Of a stretch of 16,149 bases of DNA, positions 5,993-13,775 are shown one piece after another. Location: assembly GCA_903913365.1 (NCBI GenBank), contig CAIWKW010000078.1, positions 1-16,149 on the forward strand, read 5' to 3'. Origin of the DNA: Candidatus Doudnabacteria bacterium (GTDB lineage: Bacteria; Patescibacteriota; Doudnabacteria; UBA920). The position numbers and the translations under genes were made by a program. Numbering within the stretch: position 1 is the stretch's first letter; the number at the start of each line of letters is the position of its first letter. The notes beneath the pieces are model-generated. The model was not told the DNA's origin and searched no databases. It was given only the letters and a program-made list of their open reading frames with translations.

Positions 5993-6502
5993 ATGAACGT
6001 ATGCCATAAGTGCGGAGAAGAAATTTATCCTGGATAACTTTATAAAGGGTCCGGGAAAAAGAAACGCCATTTTAAACCGGAGTGCGCTTTGGCCAAGGCC
6101 AAGGCTGCTGATGAGCCGTTGCCGGTTTGGGAAAAGGACAACAACTTTTCCTATTTCAAGCTTTCCGAACGAAGGCTGGGCAGCAGACTCGCGGTAATTA
6201 AGGAGTATGAGCACTGCTATTTTTGCGACCGCGATTACTCGGGCTATGAAAGCGATGACGACAACCACGACAGGTCTTTGCTTTGCCCGGAAGAGCGGTG
6301 CATTAGGGAAGCCTGGCTTGTTCCGGCCGGAGAGTATTGGGAAAAGAGAATGATGATTGAGATTCGCTTTTTTCACCATCCAAACTGCCCCTTTCCTTTT
6401 GACGACCCGGACAAGTACAAGAAACGCTGCGACGTCTTTCAAATGGAGAGCAAGCCCAAAAGCAAGCCGGCAGGATTTTCCGCCGTGCACCGCGCCGCCT
6501 GA
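5993..6502 (+). pseudogene. Cysteine-rich protein gene interrupted by an in-frame stop
   Basis: A well-placed promoter, AGGAGG and ATG 5993 start a reading frame MNVCHKCGEEIYPG that meets TAA at 6035-6037. The same frame then stays open for 154 more codons (LYKGSGKKKRHFKPECALA...) to TGA at 6500-6502, followed by a strong terminator. A continuous 169-codon protein with one residue replaced by the stop would have an N-terminal cluster CHKC...HFKPEC, a second pair CYFC with CPEERC, and HHPNC, suggesting zinc binding. A lysine codon (AAA to TAA) is the simplest ancestral state, by inference. Translation could instead restart at TTG 6089, which has GGAG upstream and would lose the first cluster. 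A sequencing error is also possible. Function unknown. Confidence 0.65.
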
Positions 6503-6527
6503 AGGCAGCATAAAGAAGTATCTAAAA

Positions 6528-6567
6528 AACCCGAGCAGCGCACTTATGCGTTGCCCGGGTTTAGTTT
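6528..6567 (+). terminator. Terminator of the 5993-6502 gene
   Basis: A 15-bp stem (6528-6542 with 6547-6561) with one mismatch and one G-T pair around a CTTA loop, followed by TTTAGTTTTA. Confidence 0.85.
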
Positions 6568-6603
6568 TAAATATTTTCCCATTAGATTACTTTCTACGCA
6601 GGG

Positions 6604-6632
6604 TTGACAAATTGAATAAAATATGATATTCT
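6604..6632 (+). promoter_or_regulatory. Promoter of the 6760 gene
   Basis: A perfect TTGACA (6604-6609), 17 nt, TATTCT (6627-6632). The predicted leader is about 120 nt long and AT-rich, with a small hairpin AAATTG/CAATTT around 6655-6680. TATGAT inside the spacer is a less well spaced alternative -10. Confidence 0.65.
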
Positions 6633-6759
6633 TCGAAGTTCTCATTGTGAATGGTAAATTGCTCATTTTTGTGAACAATTTATTCTTCATAAGTCTAAGA
6701 CTATGTGGTTTTAGCTGAGGAAAAGATATAAACAAACAACCAAACACAAGGAGAGGACC

Positions 6760-7299
6760 ATGGACACACTGGATAAGATTAACGCGGGCGTCTATGCTTG
6801 CAGTTACTGCGGCAAATTCATCCCCCGCGATGAGATGTTCTGCACCGGATGCGGTCAGAAAAACGAGAACTTTGACAGTTCACTCGAACCCGAACTCGAC
6901 AAAAGTGACTGCGAGAACGGGCACGCCGACCTGAAGCAAGTCATTGCCGAGGGTAGCGTTGCGTGCATTGAGATGCCGTTCTGTGAGTGCTGCGGTTTTT
7001 GCGGCCTGCCCGCCACCTGGCGGGAGCACGTACGGCCGCCGGGTTTCAGCGATCGGGCGAGCTACGAGCTGGTCAAGGACAACCAACAGGTTGCCATGGC
7101 CTACTTTTGGCTCGACAAAAAGGGTTTGCTCGACCCGAGCCGCATGATGCTTGTGCTTCAGGGAATTTCGTTTGACGAACTCTACCTGCACATTGAGCAA
7201 ACACCAAACCTGCAGGAAGACGTTCAGGAGTTGCTGATGGCCTCCAGGGGTGTTTGGGACGTCGCTCCCGGCGAAACCTACATCATTCCCAAACAGTAA
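6760..7299 (+). CDS. Zinc-ribbon protein, unknown function
   Basis: A 179-residue protein with a strong ribosome binding site (AAGGAGAGG) ahead of ATG 6760. Residues 14-32 contain a zinc ribbon, CSYCGKFIPRDEMFCTGCG (C-x2-C-x10-C-x2-C). A second cysteine cluster, CECCGFCG, occurs around residues 75-82. The remaining part is alpha-helical and acidic (SRMMLVLQGISFDELYLHIE, LQEDVQELLMASRG) and resembles no domain I can name. There is no membrane segment. Codon choice is clearly more GC-rich than in neighbouring genes (many CTG, GCC, CGG, AAC), which hints at separate ancestry. Promoter and terminator make it a single-gene unit. Confidence 0.8.
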   Translation: MDTLDKINAGVYACSYCGKFIPRDEMFCTGCGQKNENFDSSLEPELDKSDCENGHADLKQVIAEGSVACIEMPFCECCGFCGLPATWREHVRPPGFSDRASYELVKDNQQVAMAYFWLDKKGLLDPSRMMLVLQGISFDELYLHIEQTPNLQEDVQELLMASRGVWDVAPGETYIIPKQ

Positions 7300-7332
7300 G
7301 CCGCGCAATACCGGCAACATGTTTTTCGTTAG

Positions 7333-7348
7333 CCACTTTCTGAAGTGG
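7333..7348 (+). other. Short hairpin in the 3' untranslated region
   Basis: CCACTT-TCTG-AAGTGG is a perfect 6-bp hairpin 5 nt before the main terminator stem of the 6760 gene. It may help termination or RNA stability. Confidence 0.5.
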
Positions 7349-7353
7349 TTGAT

Positions 7354-7387
7354 CCGGGGTTCTCTTCGAGAGCCCCGGTATTTTTTT
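7354..7387 (+). terminator. Terminator of the 6760 gene
   Basis: An 11-bp stem CCGGGGTTCTC with GAGAGCCCCGG (one G-T pair) around a TTC loop, followed by TATTTTTTTAT. Confidence 0.93.
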
Positions 7388-7389
7388 AT

Positions 7390-7421
7390 ATAAAAAAGCC
7401 CCAGGATGACCTGGGGCTTTT
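7390..7421 (-). terminator. Terminator of the rodA operon
   Basis: GCCCCAGG (7398-7405) pairs with CCTGGGGC (7410-7417) around a 4-nt loop. On the minus strand it is followed by TTTTTTATAT; on the plus strand by TTTTG, so it may work both ways. It lies directly beside the convergent terminator at 7354-7387. Confidence 0.92.
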
Positions 7422-7434
7422 GTGAAAATCTAAA

Positions 7435-7800
7435 CTATTTTTTTACAGCAAGTGCGGAAACAAAATCGCCTTTAAAGTTTTTTAAGGCTTTGTGAATGTT
7501 GATAATTTCGTTTGAGGTAATTGGCCCTTTGCCCATAAATTTGGAGGAATCGTTGCCCGTTAAATCGGTTACCATGCCCACGCTAAAAACTTCCGGCCCG
7601 CGAATTTCAACGTTAAACATAACCGAGCTTTTGCATTTTTGGCAATCGGAGTGAATAAGAATTCTGGCCTCGTTTAAAACCTCGTCCTGGTCGCTTTCCA
7701 GTACTTTGGTTTTTTCCAGGTTATATTTATATCCGCAAATGGGACATTTTAAAATAAAACCCAGCCATTCAACAATTTTTTTGAGATCAATTCTTTTCAT
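7435..7800 (-). CDS. Small zinc-ribbon protein downstream of rodA
   Basis: A 121-residue protein of unknown function, 22 nt downstream of rodA on the same strand and ended by the shared terminator, so it is very probably co-transcribed. CPICGYKY at about residues 19-26 and CQKC at about 53-56 form a likely four-cysteine zinc site with a long insertion between the pairs (C-x2-C-x30-C-x2-C). The second half has beta-strand character (SVMFNVEIRGPEVFSVGMV) and ends with a helix (NIHKALKNFKGDFVSAL). There is no ribosome binding site or membrane segment. The link with rodA suggests, but does not prove, an envelope-related or regulatory role. Confidence 0.8.
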   Translation of the reverse strand: MKRIDLKKIVEWLGFILKCPICGYKYNLEKTKVLESDQDEVLNEARILIHSDCQKCKSSVMFNVEIRGPEVFSVGMVTDLTGNDSSKFMGKGPITSNEIINIHKALKNFKGDFVSALAVKK

Positions 7801-7822
7801 ATAAGTATTCTACCAAATTTTT

Positions 7823-8923
7823 CTAAAAGCGCAAACTCTTTGATTGCAAACTTATATTTTGCACTACGCCAAGAGCCAAAAGGCTCACAATAAGCGAGCT
7901 TCCGCCCGCGCTGACAAACGGCAACGGAATTCCGGTAACGGGCAGAATGCCAATATTCATACCCACGTTAATTAACACCTGGAAAAAGAAAAAGAACATA
8001 ACTCCGCCGGCAATATACATACCAAGATCGTCCTTAGCCCTCCGCATAATGTTGGAAATTCTCAGCAGAAGGAAAAAATATAACCCTAAAAGGGAGAATG
8101 ATCCCAAAAAGCCGATTTCTTCGCTGCTGGCCGCAAAAATAAAATCGGTTTGGCGTTCGGGTAAAAATTTACGCTGGCTTTGAATCCCCTTGCCCAGCCC
8201 CCTGCCAAAAAGTTCTCCGCTGCCTACCGCAATGGTGGCCTGGCGCACGTTGTAGCCGCGGCCTTTGGGATCAAGCTCCGGATTAATAAAAACAAGTACC
8301 CTGTCTTTTTGATAGCTTTTTAACACAAACTTCCAGCCAACGCCGGCCACAACAAGAAAACCTACAAACAGCACGGCCAGATATTTTTTCTTTATCGGGC
8401 TAAGTAAAATAATCCCTATCCACAGGCCCATGACAATTATTGCCGAGCCCAGGTCGGGCTGGATAATAATAAGCGCGGCCGGCAAAAAGGCGTAGAAAAA
8501 GGACCAGACCAGAGTGCCCAAAGAATTAATTTGCCCGCGCTTTAAGTAGAGCAGGCGCGCAAGGCCCAAAATAAACACCAGTTTAATAAATTCCGCGGGC
8601 TGAAAACCAAAGGAGGCAAAATTAATCCAGCGCTTCCCGCCCTGAATTATTGTGCCGAAAATTACCAAATAAACTAAAAATGCAACCAGCACCACGTAAA
8701 TGACGCGATTAATTTTAGCCAAAAGGCGGTAATCAAAAAAACTTAAAAACAAAAAACTTGGCAGTCCCACGGCCAAAAAAATCAACTGGCGGTAAAAGAT
8801 GGATTTGGTATCCTCCGAAAGAGTGGTGGCGTACAAAATAGCGCCACCCGCAAAAATAAGCAACAGGGTGGCAACCAGCAAAGGAATATCCAAATACTTG
8901 AAGCGGTTAAAAAAAGTTCTCAT
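7823..8923 (-). CDS. rodA: Rod-shape determining SEDS glycosyltransferase RodA
   Basis: A 366-residue polytopic membrane protein of the SEDS (FtsW/RodA/SpoVE) family, which polymerises lipid II into glycan strands together with a class B penicillin-binding protein. About ten hydrophobic segments are visible. Signature motifs are KRWINF (97-102) with QPAEFIK (108-114), QPDLGSA (155-161), GYNVRQ (223-228), GRGLGKGIQSQ (240-250) and LPERQTDFIFA (254-264), whose Asp 260 corresponds to the essential aspartate of RodA. The C-terminal GIPLPFVSAGGSS is also typical. The GxGIQSQxxFLPERxTD wording favours RodA over FtsW. It starts at ATG 8923 with no Shine-Dalgarno motif. No penicillin-binding protein partner is encoded in the window. 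Confidence 0.92.
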   Translation of the reverse strand: MRTFFNRFKYLDIPLLVATLLLIFAGGAILYATTLSEDTKSIFYRQLIFLAVGLPSFLFLSFFDYRLLAKINRVIYVVLVAFLVYLVIFGTIIQGGKRWINFASFGFQPAEFIKLVFILGLARLLYLKRGQINSLGTLVWSFFYAFLPAALIIIQPDLGSAIIVMGLWIGIILLSPIKKKYLAVLFVGFLVVAGVGWKFVLKSYQKDRVLVFINPELDPKGRGYNVRQATIAVGSGELFGRGLGKGIQSQRKFLPERQTDFIFAASSEEIGFLGSFSLLGLYFFLLLRISNIMRRAKDDLGMYIAGGVMFFFFFQVLINVGMNIGILPVTGIPLPFVSAGGSSLIVSLLALGVVQNISLQSKSLRF

Positions 8924-8940
8924 TTAGTGTACTAATACGC

Positions 8941-9064
8941 GATACAAATATACGAATAAACGAATAAACGAATGTTAACGAAATAAACCAGTACTTATAA
9001 CTAATGCTCCCAGTGTCTTATTGGCATTAGTTCGTTTCCTTCGTTCCATTAGTATATTGGTATC
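8941..9064. repeat. Ladder palindrome, degenerate copy C (before rodA)
   Basis: The left part (8941-8974) is a run of 8-nt units of the type ACGAATAA. The right part (about 9031-9064) is a diverged inverted copy. Inside lies a perfect 9-bp inverted pair, AACTAATGC with GCATTAGTT. It fills most of the gap between rodA and the upstream 9071-9934 gene. It belongs by style with the copies before prfA (286-367) and at 14513-14578. Confidence 0.6.
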
Positions 9065-9070
9065 TTTCAT

Positions 9071-9934
9071 TTATCTGCTTAAATCGGAAGCTGGGCCGTT
9101 GGAACTGTCGGGAACGGATATGTTGTTTGGGTCTAAAGTGTCGGTATCGGCCGTTACTTCCACATGCCCTAAGTTGTTTACAGCCGTGTTCGGCCAGATT
9201 TGATTGTACGCGCGGCGTTCATAAGCCGCAATACTCAACTCATTCCTCTGGCTTGAGCCGATAATTTTTCCGGCTTTATCAAAAAGAATAAAAGTTAATC
9301 TAACTTTTCCCAGATTATACGGACTGTTGTTTGTAAAATCACCCTGTACGACAAATGCCGGAGGGGAAACTTGGTTGCTGGTATAAGGAATGGAAGTAAT
9401 TAGCTGGACCTCGGGAGTTTGCAGCCTTTTTTGCCAGGGAAGATTTTGCGGAAGCGGCGTTTGAAAATCGGCGTAAGAAATTTTATCGGTAAGAACGAAA
9501 GTCGGGACGGTAAGGTACTTGCTTTGGTTCGGTAAAAGAAACAACTTGTCCGAAAACGAATAAATTTGCTGTTTTTGGGCGTTGTAAAAATTAAAGGAAT
9601 AGGCTACGTTTTCAAGAGATAAATTCAAATTCTGGTTGGTGATTTTCACAGCTGCCGCATAAGTGTTGTTTCCCAGGCTGGTGACGCTGACGTCGGATTT
9701 AATTATAGCCAGCGGATTTGAAAAGCTGGATTTGGCAGAAATTACAACTTGCGAATATTTGTTAAGCCAAATTTTTTCCGAAACAGACCTGGCCGTATAA
9801 TACGCGGGAATTATCGCTAAGACGAAAATTACCATTAGCCATTTTAGAACCCCGGGGTGTCTGCTAAAAGCGTTTTTTGCCTTTAGTTCTTGCTCCATAA
9901 TTTCTAGTTCAATTTGGTCTTTTAATAGGGACAT
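9071..9934 (-). CDS. Membrane-anchored protein with two putative beta-sandwich domains
   Basis: A 287-residue protein of unknown function. A charged N-terminus (MSLLKDQIELEIMEQELK) precedes one hydrophobic segment at about 31-48 (LKWLMVIFVLAIIPAYY), so most of the protein should lie outside the cytoplasmic membrane. Two similar extracellular modules follow, at about 80-165 and 190-260. Each has strands around a conserved-looking core: VKITNQNLNLSLENVAYSFNFYN in the first corresponds to GDFTNNSPYNLGKVRLTFILFD in the second. This resembles the FxLYD-type Ig-like fold; that is inference from pattern only. The C-terminus is Asp/Asn/Ser rich. It sits upstream of rodA on the same strand, suggesting an envelope role. 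No ribosome binding site is seen. Confidence 0.78.
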   Translation of the reverse strand: MSLLKDQIELEIMEQELKAKNAFSRHPGVLKWLMVIFVLAIIPAYYTARSVSEKIWLNKYSQVVISAKSSFSNPLAIIKSDVSVTSLGNNTYAAAVKITNQNLNLSLENVAYSFNFYNAQKQQIYSFSDKLFLLPNQSKYLTVPTFVLTDKISYADFQTPLPQNLPWQKRLQTPEVQLITSIPYTSNQVSPPAFVVQGDFTNNSPYNLGKVRLTFILFDKAGKIIGSSQRNELSIAAYERRAYNQIWPNTAVNNLGHVEVTADTDTLDPNNISVPDSSNGPASDLSR

Positions 9935-9969
9935 AATTTTTGGTCGGTTTTGATTTTTTAAGCGTTTTT

Positions 9970-9999
9970 ATTATAGCAAAGTTGGCGGATTTTTGGTAA
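9970..9999 (-). promoter_or_regulatory. Probable promoter of the 9071-9934 gene
   Basis: On the minus strand TTACCA (9994-9999), 18 nt, then a perfect TATAAT (9970-9975), 36 nt before the ATG. Confidence 0.5.
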
Positions 10000-10012
10000 T
10001 ATAACGGGAGCG

Positions 10013-10083
10013 AACAATAACAATAACTATAACGATAACCAAAGGTCGGATTGTCGAGTTATTGTTATAGTTATCGTTATAGC
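10013..10083. repeat. 6-nt ladder palindrome, copy D (before dnaE)
   Basis: The left arm has consecutive units AATAAC, AATAAC, TATAAC, GATAAC. The right arm, read on the other strand, has TATAAC, GATAAC, TATAAC, AATAAC. The arms pair except where G and A units meet. The right arm ends about 8 nt before the dnaE ATG, leaving no Shine-Dalgarno sequence. The architecture matches the TACGAA copies although the unit differs. Confidence 0.75.
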
Positions 10084-10090
10084 TATTCTC

Positions 10091-13000
10091 ATGAATTTTA
10101 CCCACCTCCATTGCCATACGCACTACTCCCTGCTTGACGGGCTCTCCAAAATAGAGCCCCTGGTTCAACGTGTCAAAGAATTGGGCATGGACAGTTTAGC
10201 CATTACCGACCACGGCGTTATGTACGGGGTAATTGAGTTTTACAATGCCTGTAAAGACGCCGGGATAAAGCCCATCATCGGCCTTGAAGCCTATATTGCC
10301 CCAAGAGGCATGGCGGAAAAAGAAGGCAAAGTTGACGCGGACTACTTTCATTTAATTTTACTGGCCCAGAACCACGAAGGCTACAAAAATTTAATTAAAA
10401 TTACAACGGCCGCGCATTTGGAAGGCTTTTATTACAAGCCGCGCGTAGATTTGGAATTTTTAAAAGAACACAGCGAAGGCTTAATTTGCCTGTCCGGGTG
10501 CCAGCGCGGGGAAATTGCCAGGGCGGTTGTAAATAAAAGTCCGGCGGAAGCGCAAAAAGTTTTGGAAAAATATCTGGACATTTTCCCGAAAGAAAAGTTT
10601 TTTATTGAAATTCAGAGAAACACCAGAACTCCTGACCAGAAAGAAGAAGCAATGAACAAAAAGCTGGTGGAGCTGGCAAAGAAAAACAACATTGGCCTGG
10701 TGGGAACCTCCGACTGCCACTATATTTATCCGGAAGATATGGAAGCGCAGGATGTTTTGGTGTGCATTGGCACGGGCCGGACAGTGCAGGATACGGACCG
10801 GCTGGATATGCGCGGCCACGATTTGTCACTAAAGTCTCCGGAAAAAATGATGGAGCTGTTTTACGACTATCCGGAAGCCGTGGAAAATACCCAAAAAATT
10901 GCCGATATGTGCGAGCTGGAAATTGCGGTTGACCAGAGGTATTTTCCTAAGGTGGAAATTCCTGACGGCCTGGACTCCGGCGATTATCTGAAAAAAATTA
11001 CCTACGAAAAAGCCATTGCGCTGTACGGCAAAGACGGCGTGGTGCCCGAGGAGATTATAACCCGCATAGATTACGAGCTGAATATTATTTGCAAAAAAGG
11101 TTTTGACACTTATTTTTTGATGGTGGCCGATGTGGTTGAGGGCGCGCATAAAATTGGGGCCATTACCAACACCAGAGGCAGCGCGGCCGGGAGTATTGTG
11201 GGACGCATTTTGGGCATTACCAACGTGGATCCGCTTTATTACGAATTGCCGTTTGAGCGTTTTTTAACCATGCATCGCCCAACTCCGCCGGATATAGATT
11301 TGGACATTGCCGACAACCGCCGCGACGACGCCATAAAATATATTACCGAAAAATACGGTCGCGACAAAGTTGCGCAAATTATTACTTTTGGAACCATGAT
11401 GGCCCGCGCTGCCGTGCGCGACGTGGGCAGAGCTATGGCCGTGCCTTACAGCAAGTGCGATCAAATTGCCAAAATGATTCCCATAGGCAAGCAGGGTTCC
11501 CACATGACCATAGATAAAGCTCTGGGCATGACCGCGGAACTTAAAGAAATTTACGAGCACGATCCGGAGACCAATCACGTAATTACCATTGCCAAAAAAC
11601 TGGAAGGCAGCGCGCGCCATGCTTCGGTTCACGCCGCGGGACTTGTTATTACCCCAACCGCGCTTACCGATTACACTCCCCTGCAAAAAGAACCGGAAGG
11701 CGAACGGGTTATTACCCAATACGATATGTACGCGCTGGATGTTAACGTTAGCGGGGCCAAAGCCATTGGCGTGGTTAAGCTGGACCTGCTCGGTATCAGG
11801 AACCTGTCCATTTTAGGCGAGGCCGTGGATATAGTAGAGAGGCGCCACAACATCAAGATAGATATTTACAATCTCCCCCACCCGGACCCAAAAACTTTTA
11901 AGCTGCTTTCCGACGGCTACACTTTCGGTGTTTTCCAAATGGGCAGCAGCGGCATGACCAGGTACTTAAAGGAACTTGAGCCTTCTAGTATTTTTGATAT
12001 GATGGCCATGATTGCCCTGTACCGTCCGGGTCCGATGCAGTTTATTCCCGATTACATTGCGCGCAAAAAAAATCCGAAACTTATACAGTATTTGGATCCG
12101 GCTCTGGAAAAAATTCTTTACCGCACTTACGGAATTTTGGTTTATCAGGATGATCTTTTAACTATTGCCCACGATTTGGCCGGCTATACCTGGGAAGAAG
12201 TGGACAAGTTCAGAAAAGCCGTGGGTAAAAAAATTGCCGAAGAAATGGCCAAGCAAAAAATTAAATTCATTCAGGGCTGTCAAAAAACTTCTGGCTGGAG
12301 TTATGCCAAAGGCGAGGAAGTTTGGGCGTGGATTGAGCCGTTTGCGGCTTACGGTTTTAACAAAGCCCACTCCGCCTCCTATTCGGCCGTCAGCTACCAG
12401 ACCGCTTATATGAAGGCCAATTATCCGGTGGAATTTATGGCCGCATTAATGACCGCTGAAAGCGGCGATGAAGAAAAGATTTACGAAGCCGTGGAAGATT
12501 GCGAAAATTTGGGTATTACAGTTTTGCCCCCGGACGTGAACGAATCTTTGGGCGATTTTACCGTGGTGGACGACAAAACCATCCGCTTTGGCCTTAATGC
12601 CATTAAAAATTTGGGCGGTGACTTAATTAATAAAATTATTGAAATTCGCAATGTTAATGTGCAGGCCTCTCAATCGCCTACAATTGAAACAGTGGATGCT
12701 TCTCAAGGACTGTCAGAAGATGGTGTAGGGCCGGCCATTGGCCGGCCGTCTGAGAGTACTGGTGCGCAAGCGCTGACCCCCCAGACTTTTAAATCTTTAG
12801 AAGACTTTTTAACCCAGTGTTATATTAAAAATTTTAATAAAAAATCCTGGGAAGCCTTGGTAAAGGTTGGGGCCCTGGACGCTTTTGGCGAGCGCGGGCA
12901 GCTGCTCGCCAACACGGAAGAAGTTTTAAATTTTATCCGCGAGCATTATAAAAATGAAACCAGCGGGCAGAATTCTCTGTTTGGCGCGGGTGTAAAAATT

Positions 13001-13675
13001 GGCAAGCTAAAACTAAAACAGGCACCCCCGGCCACAAAAGAAGAAATTTTGCTTTGGGAAAAAGAGCACTTGGGCATGTATGTGTCTTCCCATCCTCTGG
13101 ACAGCTACACCAAAGTGCTGGCCACTTTGCGCAGCGCAAAAAGTCTGGAGCTTACCGAGCTTGGCGGGGCCGTAGTAATGGGCGGAATTATTTCCCGGCT
13201 CAAGCGAACCATGACCAGAAAAAATGACCCCATGGCATTTTTTACTTTGGAAGATTTAACCGGGAGCATAGAAGTTTTGGTTTTTCCCAAGGTTATGGAA
13301 AAAACTTTGCCCTTTTTAAATAACGACACTATTGTCCAGGTTAGCGGGAGGCTTAGCGACAAAGACGAAGAATTTAAACTCATTGCCGACGACATTAAAG
13401 AGCTCCCGAGCGACGATTTGTATTCCATGGCTCTGGAGGAAATGGGTAAAAAAATGCAGGTGGTCCTGCATATGAATTCTTTGGCCAATATGGAAGTGTT
13501 AAATGAAATAAAAGAAATTTTGGAAACCAGCAAGGGCACGGCCCAGGTTTATTTGTCGGTTGGTACGGGAAGTTCGGCAAAAAAAATAAAAACCCAGAGC
13601 CAGGTGGCGGTTTCCAATGAACTAATTTCCCGGCTTAGGGCTATTCCGGAAATTTTGATGGTGGATGTGGGGTAA
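10091..13675 (+). CDS. dnaE: DNA polymerase III alpha subunit
   Basis: The replicative polymerase, 1194 residues, a little longer than typical DnaE. Order: PHP domain (residues 3-280; HLHCHTHYSLLDG, ITDHG and SDCHY keep metal-binding histidines, so metal-dependent activity is possible), polymerase core with catalytic aspartates in PDIDLDI at 401 and 403 and VKLDLLG at 565, fingers and helix-hairpin-helix region (KFRKAVGKK, YGFNKAHSASY), an OB-fold (about 1030-1110; GGIISRLKRTM, FTLEDLTGSIEVLVFP), and a short C-terminal domain. Residues about 853-898 form a low-complexity insertion between the helix-hairpin-helix region and the next conserved block; it contains a REP/BIME-like DNA element at 12725-12782. 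The start at ATG 10091 agrees with the family (NFTHLHCHTHYS) and has no Shine-Dalgarno motif. Confidence 0.97.
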   Translation: MNFTHLHCHTHYSLLDGLSKIEPLVQRVKELGMDSLAITDHGVMYGVIEFYNACKDAGIKPIIGLEAYIAPRGMAEKEGKVDADYFHLILLAQNHEGYKNLIKITTAAHLEGFYYKPRVDLEFLKEHSEGLICLSGCQRGEIARAVVNKSPAEAQKVLEKYLDIFPKEKFFIEIQRNTRTPDQKEEAMNKKLVELAKKNNIGLVGTSDCHYIYPEDMEAQDVLVCIGTGRTVQDTDRLDMRGHDLSLKSPEKMMELFYDYPEAVENTQKIADMCELEIAVDQRYFPKVEIPDGLDSGDYLKKITYEKAIALYGKDGVVPEEIITRIDYELNIICKKGFDTYFLMVADVVEGAHKIGAITNTRGSAAGSIVGRILGITNVDPLYYELPFERFLTMHRPTPPDIDLDIADNRRDDAIKYITEKYGRDKVAQIITFGTMMARAAVRDVGRAMAVPYSKCDQIAKMIPIGKQGSHMTIDKALGMTAELKEIYEHDPETNHVITIAKKLEGSARHASVHAAGLVITPTALTDYTPLQKEPEGERVITQYDMYALDVNVSGAKAIGVVKLDLLGIRNLSILGEAVDIVERRHNIKIDIYNLPHPDPKTFKLLSDGYTFGVFQMGSSGMTRYLKELEPSSIFDMMAMIALYRPGPMQFIPDYIARKKNPKLIQYLDPALEKILYRTYGILVYQDDLLTIAHDLAGYTWEEVDKFRKAVGKKIAEEMAKQKIKFIQGCQKTSGWSYAKGEEVWAWIEPFAAYGFNKAHSASYSAVSYQTAYMKANYPVEFMAALMTAESGDEEKIYEAVEDCENLGITVLPPDVNESLGDFTVVDDKTIRFGLNAIKNLGGDLINKIIEIRNVNVQASQSPTIETVDASQGLSEDGVGPAIGRPSESTGAQALTPQTFKSLEDFLTQCYIKNFNKKSWEALVKVGALDAFGERGQLLANTEEVLNFIREHYKNETSGQNSLFGAGVKIGKLKLKQAPPATKEEILLWEKEHLGMYVSSHPLDSYTKVLATLRSAKSLELTELGGAVVMGGIISRLKRTMTRKNDPMAFFTLEDLTGSIEVLVFPKVMEKTLPFLNNDTIVQVSGRLSDKDEEFKLIADDIKELPSDDLYSMALEEMGKKMQVVLHMNSLANMEVLNEIKEILETSKGTAQVYLSVGTGSSAKKIKTQSQVAVSNELISRLRAIPEILMVDVG
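12725..12782. repeat. REP/BIME-like element inside dnaE
   Basis: GTAG (12725-12728), a first hairpin GGCCGGCC-ATT-GGCCGGCC (12729-12747), a 13-nt linker, then a decayed second hairpin GGT-GCGC-AA-GCGC-TG-ACC (12761-12778) and CCCC where CTAC is expected. It is translated in frame as VGPAIGRPSESTGAQALTP. Its second half, read in reverse, shares the 12-mer CAGCGCTTGCGC with the thrS element. Confidence 0.7.
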
Positions 13676-13685
13676 ATGTAGTGAC

Positions 13686-13709
13686 AAGTTGAAAGTGTAA
13701 AGTGTAAAG
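13686..13709 (+). repeat. 7-nt tandem tract after dnaE
   Basis: Units AAGTTGA, AAGTGTA, AAGTGTA and AAG, starting 11 nt after the dnaE stop. The unit is the same type as at 2746-2778 in prmC. Confidence 0.7.
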
Positions 13710-13750
13710 AAAAACAGATGCCGCGGTCGAGAAGGTCTCGCCGCGGCTTT
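13710..13750 (-). terminator. Terminator between dnaE and the 13776-14159 gene
   Basis: GCCGCGG (13720-13726) pairs with CCGCGGC (13741-13747), with CGAG/CTCG pairing inside. On the minus strand it is followed by ATCTGTTTTTC, serving the membrane-protein gene; on the plus strand it may also stop dnaE transcripts. Confidence 0.75.
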
Positions 13751-13775
13751 GCGCTAATTGGCTGGCTGGATTTGT

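Noticed and set aside
6035..6037. TAA as a sense codon
   Set aside because: TAA ends rpmE and prfA at their expected C-termini, so a genome-wide reassignment does not fit.
5972..6511. Long open frame on the minus strand across the interrupted gene
   Set aside because: It is antisense to the frame that has a promoter, AGGAGG and terminator on the plus strand, and its protein shows no recognisable pattern.
6880..7320. Long open frame on the minus strand opposite the zinc-ribbon gene
   Set aside because: The plus-strand gene has a ribosome binding site, paired cysteine motifs and a terminator; the antisense frame is a by-product of GC-rich codons.
10091..10130. A separate PHP-domain phosphoesterase
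   Set aside because: The PHP motifs belong to the N-terminal domain of dnaE, which continues in the same frame with all polymerase motifs.
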